The translations under genes and the position numbers were made by a program. From CAYTGM01 sp964437365 (lineage in GTDB: Bacteria; Sumerlaeota; Sumerlaeia; SLMS01): 64,000 bases of DNA. The notes under the pieces are model-generated. The model searched no databases, was not told the origin of the DNA, and saw only the letters and a program-made list of their open reading frames with translations. The stretch spans positions 62,001 to 126,000 of the forward strand of contig CAYTGM010000002.1 in assembly GCA_964437365.1 (NCBI GenBank), written 5' to 3'. Of this stretch, positions 1 to 8,375 are shown piece after piece (the stretch's first letter is position 1; every line of letters begins with the position of its first letter).

Positions 1-300
1 AATCTCGATAAAGGTATTGTCATGAAGGATGGCAAGCTTAAGTCAGTCGTTATCGGTGAAAGCGGCATTGGAAAAGATGATCTTCTTGTTCACGACGAAA
101 AAGCAGACGTCGCTTTCCATAGTCTACTTGCCCGTATGCGTTACCCCGAGCTTCCTGAGCCAATCGGTGTGATTCGCTCTGTGGAGCGGCCAACCTATGA
201 TTCACTTGTAAACGATCAGATTGAAACGGTGATCGCTTCTAAAGGTAAGGGCGATCTCAAGAAGCTGGTTCATGGCGGAGCTACCTGGGAAGTAAAGTAG
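1..300 (+). CDS. 2-oxoacid:ferredoxin oxidoreductase, beta subunit (C-terminal part)
   Basis: Only the last 99 codons are present; the frame is open from base 1, so the gene starts upstream of the window. The visible segment has the DLLVHDE block followed by RMRYPELPEPIGV and VERPTYDSLVNDQIE, which I recognise as the C-terminal tail of KorB/PorB-type beta subunits (2-oxoglutarate or pyruvate:ferredoxin oxidoreductase). These carry the thiamine diphosphate site and pair with an alpha subunit usually encoded just upstream. The tail looks closer to 2-oxoglutarate (KorB) enzymes than to pyruvate enzymes, but the TPP and cluster motifs lie outside the window, so the substrate is not settled. An intrinsic terminator follows about 35 bases after the stop, suggesting the gene ends its operon. 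Confidence 0.75.
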   Translation, partial: NLDKGIVMKDGKLKSVVIGESGIGKDDLLVHDEKADVAFHSLLARMRYPELPEPIGVIRSVERPTYDSLVNDQIETVIASKGKGDLKKLVHGGATWEVK

Positions 301-335
301 TGCCCATTTAACCTCCTCAATTGCAGGATATTTAT

Positions 336-367
336 GATGCCGCTCGATTTCGGGCGGCATCTTCTTT
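336..367 (+). terminator. Rho-independent terminator after the oxidoreductase gene
   Basis: GATGCCGC pairs with GCGGCATC (8 bp) around a ten-base loop and is followed by TTCTTT. It lies between the upstream oxidoreductase gene and the mannosidase gene, which starts about 70 bases later. Confidence 0.75.
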
Positions 368-439
368 GTCCATAATCCTCTTGAAGTTTCAATCTGTCGA
401 TGTTTCTTTTCTTGTGTATTTACACAGGAACAGGAACTG

Positions 440-2944
440 ATGACTGAAAAAAAAACAATAAACAAAAAGAAACGACTTCACCTCATTTGCAATGCTCACC
501 TTGATCCGGTCTGGCTCTGGGAGTGGGAAGAAGGCGCAGCAGAAGCTATTTCAACCTTTCGATCTGCAGCAGATATCTGCGAAGAGACCGAAGGATTTGT
601 TTTTAATCATAACGAAGTCATTCTATACGAATGGATTGAAGAATACGAACCACAACTCTTCAAACGCATTCAGAACCTTGTGGCGCAAGGTCGCTGGCAT
701 ATTATGGGTGGATGGTTTCTGCAGCCTGACTGCAACATGCCCTCGGGCGAATCTTTTGTTCGTCAGATTTTAAGAGGAAGGGAATACTTTCAAGAGAAGT
801 TTAATGTTCGCCCGAAGACGGCTATAAATTTTGATCCTTTCGGACACTCTTTCGGGCTTCCTCAAATTCTTGCAAAGTCAGGCTTCGATTCTTACCTTAT
901 TTGTCGACCCAACGAAGAGGAACTCAAATTACCCCGTAACGACTTTAAGTGGACAGGCTGTGATGGCACTTCTATCTTGTGTATGCGTAGTCCTCATCAC
1001 TACAACTCACGGCTTGGTCATGTGCATGAAAAAATAGAGCGTCACATGGAACGCTTCTCCGATTCTGAAGTTGGACACATGCTCTGGGGAGTTGGAAACC
1101 ATGGCGGCGGGCCTTCTCGAAAAGACCTTGAAATACTGGATCAGCTTCAAGCGGAAGAACAGGACCGGGTCTATATTCATTCAACCCCAGAGAGACTTTT
1201 TGACGACCTGAGAAAAACTCGAAAAGAGTTCCCTGAGTTCAAAAGTGACCTCAATCCCTTTGCTGTAGGTTGCTATACATCAGCGATTCGTCTCAAGCAG
1301 CTTCACCGCAATCTGGAGAGCGAGCTCTTTGTGACCGAGAAAATGTGCACCACAGCTTCAGAGGCAGGGTTGATGAAATATCCGCTCGAAGAGCTCAGAG
1401 ACGCTGAACGTGATCTCCTCATCGGAGAATTCCATGACATCCTTCCGGGATCTTCTATACAGCCTGTTGAGGACGCATCCATTCGATTAATGAATCACGG
1501 ACTTGAAATTCTCTCTCGAGTCAAGGCCCGAGCTTTCTTCGCTCTTGCTCAGGGGCAGAAGAAAGCTGGTGAAGGAGAGGTTCCTGTTATGGTCTACAAT
1601 CCCCATCCTTTCGACATTACCACGACAGTTGAATGCGAGTTTCAGCTTCCAGACCAGAACTGGACTCAAACCTTTACTCTTCCACACGTCTATCAGGGAA
1701 AGAAAGAGATCCCCTCTCAGACGGAAAAAGAAAAGAGCAATCTGCCCCTCGACTGGAGGAAACGGGTTGTTTTTCAGGCAAAATTGAAAGCTGGCTCCAT
1801 GAACCGCTTTGCTTGTCGAATGGAACGACTGGAAAAGAAACCACCCGTTAAACTTAAAGAACAGAAGAATAAACTGACCTTCAAGAACGATCAGATCAAG
1901 TGTGTTATCAATACTCGAACAGGTCTTCTTGATGAGTATATCGTGGATGGAAAGAGTCTCATCAGAAAAGGTTGCTTAAAGCCTCTCGTTATTCAGGACA
2001 ACGAAGACAGTTGGGGCATGACAGTTACAAGTTACCCGAAGACAAAAGGGCAGTTTAAACTTCAAACTTCAAAAGAATCCACACACCTCTCTGGCGTAAC
2101 CCATGGCAATATTCCTGCAGTACGTGTTATTGAGGATGGAGATGTGAGAACCATTATTGAGTCCACATTCTCTTACGAAGACTCGCGCCTTGTCATGACA
2201 TATAGATTTCCGAAGAAGGGAAGTGAGATTGCTATTCATGTTCGTGTCTTCTGGAATGAGAAAGACAGCATGCTCAAGCTTTCTCTTCCTTTCGAGACCA
2301 AGAAGAGTGACTATGTCTCCGAAATTGCTTTTGGCGTACAGACAATGAAGGCAGACAGGAGTGAAGTTGCAACGCAGCGCTGGGGAGTCATCAAATCGGA
2401 AGAAGGAGATCGCTCTCTATCTGTCATCAATGACGGCATCTATGGTTCCGATTTCAAGAATGGAGAACTACGCCTGACTCTTCTCAGGTCTCCCGCCTAT
2501 TCAGGACATCCCATGGGCGAGCGGATTGTTCTCCCTCAGGATCGGTTTTCACCACGTATAGATCAGGGCGAGCGCCAGTTCACATTCTATCTCAATGGAG
2601 GTCCTGCAAAGAGCAGGCTTCGTGATGTCAGCCAGGAAGCAACAATTCATCACGAAAAGCCCTTCGCACTTTCCTTTTATCCACACGGTGACGGACTTGC
2701 ACCCGATCAACTGATTAAGCTTCAAGGAGCAGGTATAGAACTCAAGGCGATGCGTCCCGCCATGAAGCGTAAAGGGATCATGCTACGGCTCTTCGAAACC
2801 ACTGGACAGTCACGAAAAGCCTCTATCCTGATTCCGTCATCCAAGAGTAAGATTCCTCTTACTTTTCATCCCTTTGAAGTGAAGACTCTTATTATTGATC
2901 TGAAGAGAAAGAAGTGGACGGAGAAGAATCTATTAGAAGAGTGA
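440..2944 (+). CDS. Alpha-mannosidase, glycoside hydrolase family 38
   Basis: An 834-residue protein with the full GH38 architecture and no signal peptide, so probably cytoplasmic. Zinc-binding and catalytic motifs are intact: HLDPVWLW at residues 20-27, FDPFGHS at 131-137 (Asp132 is the expected nucleophile), GNHGGGPS near 219-226 and HDILPGSS near 335. The C-terminal 450 residues correspond to the family's middle and beta-sandwich domains. The family hydrolyses terminal alpha-mannose by a retaining mechanism; bacterial members often trim imported mannosides or 2-O-mannosylglycerate. The start ATG follows a GGAACAGGAACTG stretch. The next gene starts about 10 bases after the stop, so the two are probably co-transcribed. 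No sugar transporter is adjacent, and the natural substrate cannot be read from the sequence. Confidence 0.9.
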   Translation: MTEKKTINKKKRLHLICNAHLDPVWLWEWEEGAAEAISTFRSAADICEETEGFVFNHNEVILYEWIEEYEPQLFKRIQNLVAQGRWHIMGGWFLQPDCNMPSGESFVRQILRGREYFQEKFNVRPKTAINFDPFGHSFGLPQILAKSGFDSYLICRPNEEELKLPRNDFKWTGCDGTSILCMRSPHHYNSRLGHVHEKIERHMERFSDSEVGHMLWGVGNHGGGPSRKDLEILDQLQAEEQDRVYIHSTPERLFDDLRKTRKEFPEFKSDLNPFAVGCYTSAIRLKQLHRNLESELFVTEKMCTTASEAGLMKYPLEELRDAERDLLIGEFHDILPGSSIQPVEDASIRLMNHGLEILSRVKARAFFALAQGQKKAGEGEVPVMVYNPHPFDITTTVECEFQLPDQNWTQTFTLPHVYQGKKEIPSQTEKEKSNLPLDWRKRVVFQAKLKAGSMNRFACRMERLEKKPPVKLKEQKNKLTFKNDQIKCVINTRTGLLDEYIVDGKSLIRKGCLKPLVIQDNEDSWGMTVTSYPKTKGQFKLQTSKESTHLSGVTHGNIPAVRVIEDGDVRTIIESTFSYEDSRLVMTYRFPKKGSEIAIHVRVFWNEKDSMLKLSLPFETKKSDYVSEIAFGVQTMKADRSEVATQRWGVIKSEEGDRSLSVINDGIYGSDFKNGELRLTLLRSPAYSGHPMGERIVLPQDRFSPRIDQGERQFTFYLNGGPAKSRLRDVSQEATIHHEKPFALSFYPHGDGLAPDQLIKLQGAGIELKAMRPAMKRKGIMLRLFETTGQSRKASILIPSSKSKIPLTFHPFEVKTLIIDLKRKKWTEKNLLEE

Positions 2945-2954
2945 GGTAGTGCAC

Positions 2955-3695
2955 ATGTCCAACACTCTTGAAGGTGAAATCGCCCTTGTAACTGGCGCGG
3001 GAAAAAGGATCGGTCGGGCTATCGCTCTCGAACTTGCTCGCCAGGGTGCTGATGTCGCTGTCCATGTGAACCGGTCCATTGAAGAAGGTGAAAAAACCTG
3101 CGAAGAGATAGAAGCGCTTGGCCGTAAAGCGATCCTGCTGCAGGCAAACCAGGGATCCGTCTCTGAAATCGAACGTGCCTGCAAGGGGGTCCGAGATAGT
3201 CTCGGTACTGTGACAATTCTCGTCAACAGTGCGGCAACCTGGCCACATCTAGACGTTCTTGATTATGATGAAGAAACTTACGGCATCGCTATGGATGTGA
3301 ATTTGAGAGGACCGTTCTTTTGGGCAAAGTATCTTGGAGCCGAGATGATGGAAGCGATGAGAGGAAGTATTGTCTCGATTTCCGATGTGAGCTATGATCG
3401 ACCTTTAAAAGAAGCCCTGCCTTATTGTATGGCTAAAGCGGGGATAGTCACCATGACTTATGGACTGGCAAAGGCATTTGCTCCTTATGTACGAGTAAAC
3501 GCAATTGGTCCAGGCCCGATTATCTTCCCTCCCGACTACCCAGACAGTAAAAAAGAGCAGGATCGAAAGCTGACACTTCGCGGTGAAGAAGGTTCACCCG
3601 AAGATATAGCGAAAGCAGTGTTGTTTCTCGTGAACAGTTCCAATATTACAGGAGTCTTTCTTCCGGTAGACGGCGGGTATAGATTTGGTATTTAA
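2955..3695 (+). CDS. Short-chain dehydrogenase/reductase of pteridine-reductase (PTR1/FolM) type
   Basis: A 246-residue Rossmann-fold SDR. The nucleotide-binding loop reads TGAGKRIG (residues 13-20), which fits the TGxxxRxG signature of pteridine reductases rather than the common TGxxxGxG. The catalytic set also fits that subfamily: Asp144 in SISDV, Tyr157 and Lys161 in YCMAK. NSAATWP corresponds to the NNAG region. PTR1/FolM enzymes reduce dihydropterins with NADPH, but the substrate is inferred here. I chose the ATG at 2955 over an in-frame GTG two codons upstream because GAGG at 2944-2947 is well spaced from it. The gene is tightly linked to the mannosidase upstream and glutamate dehydrogenase downstream, with no obvious metabolic link. 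Confidence 0.8.
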   Translation: MSNTLEGEIALVTGAGKRIGRAIALELARQGADVAVHVNRSIEEGEKTCEEIEALGRKAILLQANQGSVSEIERACKGVRDSLGTVTILVNSAATWPHLDVLDYDEETYGIAMDVNLRGPFFWAKYLGAEMMEAMRGSIVSISDVSYDRPLKEALPYCMAKAGIVTMTYGLAKAFAPYVRVNAIGPGPIIFPPDYPDSKKEQDRKLTLRGEEGSPEDIAKAVLFLVNSSNITGVFLPVDGGYRFGI

Positions 3696-3725
3696 TGATT
3701 CCAACCAAGATTCAGGAGTCAATTC

Positions 3726-5015
3726 ATGGCCAAGTCACTCTTTAAAGATGCATCAAGTCGTGTTGAAGACGCACTCAAGCATATTGCCGTTTCCGATGAT
3801 ACGATTGAACGGCTGAAATATCCTCGTTCGGTATTGAAGGTATCTGTTCCCGTCAGGATGGACGATGGTTCTCTCAAAGTCTTTCCAGGCTATCGGGTGC
3901 AGTATGATAATACGCGGGGGCCAACAAAAGGTGGCATCAGGTTTCATCCGTCTGTCTCCGCAGAAGAAGTTCAGACACTCGCCTATTGGATGACATTCAA
4001 GTGTGCAGCGATCGGACTTCCCTATGGTGGGGGAAAAGGGGGCGTCGCTGTGAACCCCAAAGAACTCTCACCCATGGAAGTAGAACGACTCAGTAGAAGT
4101 TATATTTCTGCTATCTCAGGGTTTATTGGGCCTGACGTAGATATCCCAGCACCTGACGTCTATACAAACCAGATGATCATGGGGTGGATGGTTGATGAAT
4201 ACAACAAGATTGCCGGGAAACAGGTTCTGGGTGTTATTACTGGAAAACCTCTAAGTATGGGCGGAAGTCAAGGACGCAGCACAGCAACGGCGACTGGTGC
4301 CTTTCACACGATCCAAACATTCATGGATGAACGAAGGATTGATACGAACGGGATGACTGTTGCTATACAAGGTTTCGGCAATGCTGGGGCAGAACTCGGC
4401 GATCTGCTTCACCTGGCTGGATATAAGGTCGTTGCCGTCAGTGACTCAAAAGGGGCTATTTATAATAAAGATGGATTGCACGTCCCTTCCGTCAGCCATT
4501 TTAAGGAAACCAGTCGTCAGCTGAAAGCCGTCTATTGTGAAGGAACTGTCTGCAATATCACCGAGCATGAAACCATGACCAACGAAGAGCTTCTTGAAAT
4601 GGATGTCGATATACTCATCCCGGCAGCTCTAGAGAATCAGATTACATCCAGGAATGCGGATAAAATTAAAGCGAAGTATATTTTCGAAGTGGCCAATGGT
4701 CCCGTTACCTCAGATGCAGATAATATACTTGATGATAAGGGAACAATCGTGATGCCGGATATCCTTACCAACGCCGGGGGAGTCACTGTTAGCTATCTTG
4801 AGTGGGTACAAAACCGCCAGGGTCTTTACTGGGAGGAAGAGGAAGTTGCGGAACGACTCGAGAAGCGCATGGTAAAGGAAACGAAAAAGATCATGGGTAT
4901 TGCTCAGGAGAAGAAATGCTCGATGCGAACAGCTGCGTATGTGCATGCCCTGAGTCGCATTGAAGAAGCTGTCAGGGACCGAGGAACGAAAGACTATTTC
5001 CATAACGTGAAATAA
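3726..5015 (+). CDS. gdhA: Glutamate dehydrogenase (Glu/Leu/Phe/Val dehydrogenase family)
   Basis: At 429 residues this has the usual length of a hexameric amino-acid dehydrogenase. The substrate domain has TKGGIRFHP (67-75), LPYGGGKGG (98-106, with Lys104 as the expected catalytic lysine) and PAPDVYTNQ near 141. The dinucleotide domain has GFGNAG near 216 and NAGGVTVSYLEW near 350, which is typical of GDH and branched-chain dehydrogenases. It catalyses reversible oxidative deamination of glutamate to 2-oxoglutarate and ammonia. A 2-oxoacid oxidoreductase lies nearby at the window start. NAD versus NADP use is not decided by what I can read. AGGAG precedes the ATG with good spacing, and a hairpin terminator follows the gene. 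Confidence 0.9.
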   Translation: MAKSLFKDASSRVEDALKHIAVSDDTIERLKYPRSVLKVSVPVRMDDGSLKVFPGYRVQYDNTRGPTKGGIRFHPSVSAEEVQTLAYWMTFKCAAIGLPYGGGKGGVAVNPKELSPMEVERLSRSYISAISGFIGPDVDIPAPDVYTNQMIMGWMVDEYNKIAGKQVLGVITGKPLSMGGSQGRSTATATGAFHTIQTFMDERRIDTNGMTVAIQGFGNAGAELGDLLHLAGYKVVAVSDSKGAIYNKDGLHVPSVSHFKETSRQLKAVYCEGTVCNITEHETMTNEELLEMDVDILIPAALENQITSRNADKIKAKYIFEVANGPVTSDADNILDDKGTIVMPDILTNAGGVTVSYLEWVQNRQGLYWEEEEVAERLEKRMVKETKKIMGIAQEKKCSMRTAAYVHALSRIEEAVRDRGTKDYFHNVK

Positions 5016-5052
5016 CAGAGATTGAGAAGAAGTAAAATTGGAGTAAAACAAC

Positions 5053-5080
5053 GGGTCCCAAGGGAGGATGGGACCTCTTT
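5053..5080 (+). terminator. Terminator after gdhA
   Basis: GGTCCCA and TGGGACC form a perfect 7-bp stem around an eight-base loop, followed by TCTTT. The 240 bases from here to the stop of the convergent gene hold only short overlapping frames with no recognisable product. Confidence 0.65.
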
Positions 5081-5322
5081 CCTTCAAGTATGGAACCCGT
5101 TTCGATCCATTCCAATGGTTCCATCATGCATCGATACTGCATCGAACATGCTCCCATCCCTTGGCAACCCTCCAGAAGATCTTTTTTTAACTGCATTGAT
5201 TTTGATAGACGGGTTTGCCGCTCGCAAAAATCAGTACTGAGTCAGGGGCGGATCCCTGTTCGTTTGATCGGAATGGAAAGGCTGAAGGCAGGTGTCCTGA
5301 TCTTCCTGGCAATTCTGATCGC

Positions 5323-5973
5323 CTACTTTCCTTCTTTCCTATTAATCATATTGACCAATATTCTGTCCATTTTCTTTCCGAGCAACTCAAAAGGGGATGT
5401 GCTTGTTACTCTGATAAGAACAACAATGATGGTGAGTGCTGTAAAAGTCAGAAGTATATTCGGCCAGGCATTCAACTCCCACTGACCGGACCAGGTCAGT
5501 TGGAGTTCTTGAGAAACAGGAGAGAAATAAGGGATCGGCCATTGATATCCATCGGGGCCTCTTGAGCCAATAAGGTCACAAAGCAGGTGCAGGTGGAAAA
5601 TCAAGAAGCACACAAGAGCTGTTAGTGACTTCTGTGCTTTAACGATTCCTGCAGCAATTCCACTGACAAGGATACCAAAGGGGAGTGAATGCAGATAGTG
5701 ATGCCAGATACCCCAAAGATCCGGCGTATAGCCAAAGGGTTTGACAGAGAAGTCAATCAAGAGACCAAGTCCATCAATGTCGGGGATGACACCTGAAACA
5801 GCGACGACAATGCGATTCAACTTCTCTTTGAAGATGGCACGTGCGCCGATCCATGAAATCATAAAGTGAGTGACGGGGCTGATGGGAAGGATATCCTTTA
5901 TATTATATAGAAGGTTTTCTGTCGGGAGCAGCGAGGAAAAGTAAAAGGGAATCAATCCTAAGCCGAAAGACAA
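5323..5973 (-). CDS. Membrane-bound metal-dependent hydrolase, DUF457/YdjM-like
   Basis: A hydrophobic protein of about 190-216 residues with four or so membrane segments. SPVTHF followed by GVIPDIDGLG and, later, HHYLHSLPFG and HLLCDLIGSRGPDG match the His/Asp pattern of the LexA-regulated YdjM/DUF457 family of predicted inner-membrane metallohydrolases. WHHYLHS supplies candidate metal ligands. The start is uncertain. The open frame reaches back to a TTG at 5973, but family proteins normally begin just before the SPVTHF block. No ATG, GTG or TTG lies there; an ATC at about 5883 sits ten bases after AAGGA. The first ATG inside (5862) would remove the conserved histidine. Biochemical function is not established for the family. 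Confidence 0.65.
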   Translation of the reverse strand: MSFGLGLIPFYFSSLLPTENLLYNIKDILPISPVTHFMISWIGARAIFKEKLNRIVVAVSGVIPDIDGLGLLIDFSVKPFGYTPDLWGIWHHYLHSLPFGILVSGIAAGIVKAQKSLTALVCFLIFHLHLLCDLIGSRGPDGYQWPIPYFSPVSQELQLTWSGQWELNAWPNILLTFTALTIIVVLIRVTSTSPFELLGKKMDRILVNMINRKEGK

Positions 5974-6051
5974 AACTCATTCATAAATAGATTTTAGAGT
6001 GTCTGTGAGAATCTTATCTCAAAAGGATAGCTACTATCTCAAACCCAGGTC

Positions 6052-7632
6052 TTATTTCAGCGGAAGACGGATTTCAAATTCCGTCCCCTCATTGTCGGAC
6101 TTAATAAGAGCAAGGTCGCCTCCGATTGCTCTGGCTAGTCGTCGACTAAGGTTAAGGCCTAACCCGACTCCCGGTTTCGTGCGGTCAGCTGCTTGTTGGG
6201 CGGAGGTGCTGAAGGGAGAGAAAAGGCGTTTCTTTATATCTTTCGGCATCCCCTTGCCATGATCTCTCACGGTTAATGATCCCAACTTGTCTCTTTGCTG
6301 TACACTTATTTCAACCTTCTTGCCTGATGAAGCATACTTGGTCACATTGTCCAGCAGGTTGAAGAGGATTTGATCCAGGACTCCCGGATCACCTTTGACG
6401 TAGATTCCCTCATCTGGCGCATTCCACAAAAGGTGAATATCATGCCTTTCCAAATGACTTCGATGCCGGTCTATAGAAATCTCAACACTCTCAGAAAGCT
6501 CAAATTCTTTTACATTTGTTTCATAGCCTCGTCGTTCAAGTCGGGAGTAGGCCAACACATTCTCTACCAGGTGACTGAGCCTCTTCGATTCTTCCGACAA
6601 TGTTTCAAGGTAGTTTCGACGTTTGTTCTCGTCCTTTAACTTTGATCCAAGGAGCATCTCCGTATAGAGGTTAAAGGTCGTCAGAGGTGTTCTAAGTTCG
6701 TGCGTGACAGATGCGACGAATTCTCGTCTCCGTTTTTCAAGTTCCATCATCGTATAGATAAGGAAGCCGAAGGCCACCAGCGACAGGAGAAGACATGCTC
6801 CTGCGATTGCCAGCAATATCGTGGAGGGGCTCTTCGAGCTAATCGTTGATGACCAGTTTGGTATCACCCTGACCGGGATCGTTGCAAGGTAGGCGTCCCT
6901 GTTTGGATCTTTAATTTCCTGATAAACTGGGAGGAAAGTAACATTTGGCAAAATGTCGGCAACGTGGTTTCTGAGATGCTCGGAAGTCTTTGCCCAATTG
7001 ATTCGAGCCGCTTCAACAGTTGATCCTGATATACGCTGTACTGTCCTTCCGATGTAGAGGTTATCTCCGTGCCAGTGTGCTTCTACAGGACCAATGGAAA
7101 GGATTGAACCGGCTCCGAATACTTGTCCATTGTTGAGGTACGTGTTAATTCTGTTCTGGCTCTGAAAGTTTTCAGCACGCTGTTGGAAACCCTGCTGCTG
7201 ATTGATATTTGGTGAGGGACCCTTGGCGGCGAATTGAGATGGGGCGGCGTTGCTTATAATGTCGACATTATTGAAGGCAATCAGGTTGTCGGGGGCAGCA
7301 GAGAATTTTTCTGTCAATACCGCAAGATCTGAAAAATCCGTTTTACCCTTTATAGATATTGTTGGCAGTGTGATACTTTCTTCAATATACGGTGATTCCT
7401 CGACCTTGTTCTCAGAGATGGGAAAGGTTTCGGTCAAGAGCAGGGAAGTGAGCGTCGAATCCATCCTCCAAAGGGCGAGCCTCAGTCGTTCTTCTCGATC
7501 GCGTTGTTCTTCTGCGAGTTTCTGTTCAATCTCCAACGTATAGATATGATTCGATAGATAGAAAAAGGTTCCTGCAACAGTCATACAGACAATCAGGTAA
7601 GAGGACCAGATAAGGAGACCGCGACGAATCAT
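6052..7632 (-). CDS. Two-component sensor histidine kinase
   Basis: A 526-residue class I kinase. TM1 lies at about residues 8-27, then a periplasmic sensor region of about 240 residues with a Gln/Asn-rich stretch, then TM2 at about 270-296. The HisKA domain has the H-box VTHELRTPL (phosphorylated His near 310). The HATPase_c domain has an N-box (NLLDNVTKY), G1 (DHGKGMP) and a G2-like GVGLGLNLSRRL. The periplasmic region resembles no sensor fold I can name. The start codon overlaps the response-regulator stop (ATGA), so the pair is translationally coupled and almost certainly cognate. A secreted thioredoxin-like gene lies just upstream on the same strand and may belong to the same unit. Confidence 0.9.
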   Translation of the reverse strand: MIRRGLLIWSSYLIVCMTVAGTFFYLSNHIYTLEIEQKLAEEQRDREERLRLALWRMDSTLTSLLLTETFPISENKVEESPYIEESITLPTISIKGKTDFSDLAVLTEKFSAAPDNLIAFNNVDIISNAAPSQFAAKGPSPNINQQQGFQQRAENFQSQNRINTYLNNGQVFGAGSILSIGPVEAHWHGDNLYIGRTVQRISGSTVEAARINWAKTSEHLRNHVADILPNVTFLPVYQEIKDPNRDAYLATIPVRVIPNWSSTISSKSPSTILLAIAGACLLLSLVAFGFLIYTMMELEKRRREFVASVTHELRTPLTTFNLYTEMLLGSKLKDENKRRNYLETLSEESKRLSHLVENVLAYSRLERRGYETNVKEFELSESVEISIDRHRSHLERHDIHLLWNAPDEGIYVKGDPGVLDQILFNLLDNVTKYASSGKKVEISVQQRDKLGSLTVRDHGKGMPKDIKKRLFSPFSTSAQQAADRTKPGVGLGLNLSRRLARAIGGDLALIKSDNEGTEFEIRLPLK

Positions 7633-8357
7633 GCTCGTGACTCCTCACTTGAATCGATGTGAGCGGCAAATAAGTAGCCTTTCCCGCGGACAGTCAGAAT
7701 GATTTTCGGGTCGTTTGGATGATCCCTGAGTTTTTCACGTAGCCTCTTGATCGTCATGTCAACGGTTCGCGTCTGTACAATGGCTCTTGGATTCACCTTC
7801 CAGACTTTTTGTAAGAGCTCCTCGCGGCTGACAGTTCGACCTCTACATGTGGCGAGATAATGCAGGAGATCACGCTCTTTTTCTGTCATGACGTCACGAG
7901 AACCATCTTCATAGATAATATCCTGACGATCAAAGGAGACTTCGCCAGTGGGGAAGCTAAGAGTCTCTATATTTACAGGTCGTTCTGCTGACCGGCGAAG
8001 GACAGCTTCTATACGAGCCAGAAGTTCCTGTCCCGAAAAGGGCTTCACAACATAGTCGTCCGCTCCCAGCTTAAGCCCACAGACTCGATCCTGTTCCTCA
8101 CCCTTCGCTGTTAAAATGATCACCGGAAGCGAAGGCCGTGACTTCCTCAATTCTTCAAGTATCTCGAGACCCCCGATTTTAGGAAGGATGAGATCAAGTA
8201 GTATTAGATCGCAAGTGACTCGAAGAGCAGAGGTCAAAGCTTCGTCTCCCTGAGACTCTTGAAAGACATGGTAGCCCTCAAGCTCAAGAAGATCAACGAT
8301 CCCACTACGAATAGCAGGATCGTCTTCAATGACAAGAATGGAATGCTTTCTCTTCAT
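7629..8357 (-). CDS. OmpR/PhoB-family response regulator
   Basis: This is a 242-residue two-domain regulator. The receiver domain has the acidic pair Glu11-Asp12, phospho-acceptor Asp55 in LLDLILP, and the conserved lysine in ILTAKGE. The C-terminal winged helix (about residues 145-235) carries LLHYLATCRGRTVSREELL and the recognition segment TVDMTIKRLREKL, followed by TVRGKGYLF, as in OmpR/PhoB proteins. It is expected to bind direct repeats upstream of its targets once phosphorylated by the kinase whose gene overlaps its end by 4 bases. Its regulon cannot be read here, but the neighbouring secreted-protein gene is an obvious candidate. Confidence 0.92.
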   Translation of the reverse strand: MKRKHSILVIEDDPAIRSGIVDLLELEGYHVFQESQGDEALTSALRVTCDLILLDLILPKIGGLEILEELRKSRPSLPVIILTAKGEEQDRVCGLKLGADDYVVKPFSGQELLARIEAVLRRSAERPVNIETLSFPTGEVSFDRQDIIYEDGSRDVMTEKERDLLHYLATCRGRTVSREELLQKVWKVNPRAIVQTRTVDMTIKRLREKLRDHPNDPKIILTVRGKGYLFAAHIDSSEESRA

Positions 8358-8375
8358 CTATACATTTGGTCTCTA

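Noticed and set aside
5022..5565. Several plus-strand frames after gdhA
   Set aside because: They overlap the terminator and the antisense of the membrane hydrolase; composition and lack of motifs mark them as shadows.
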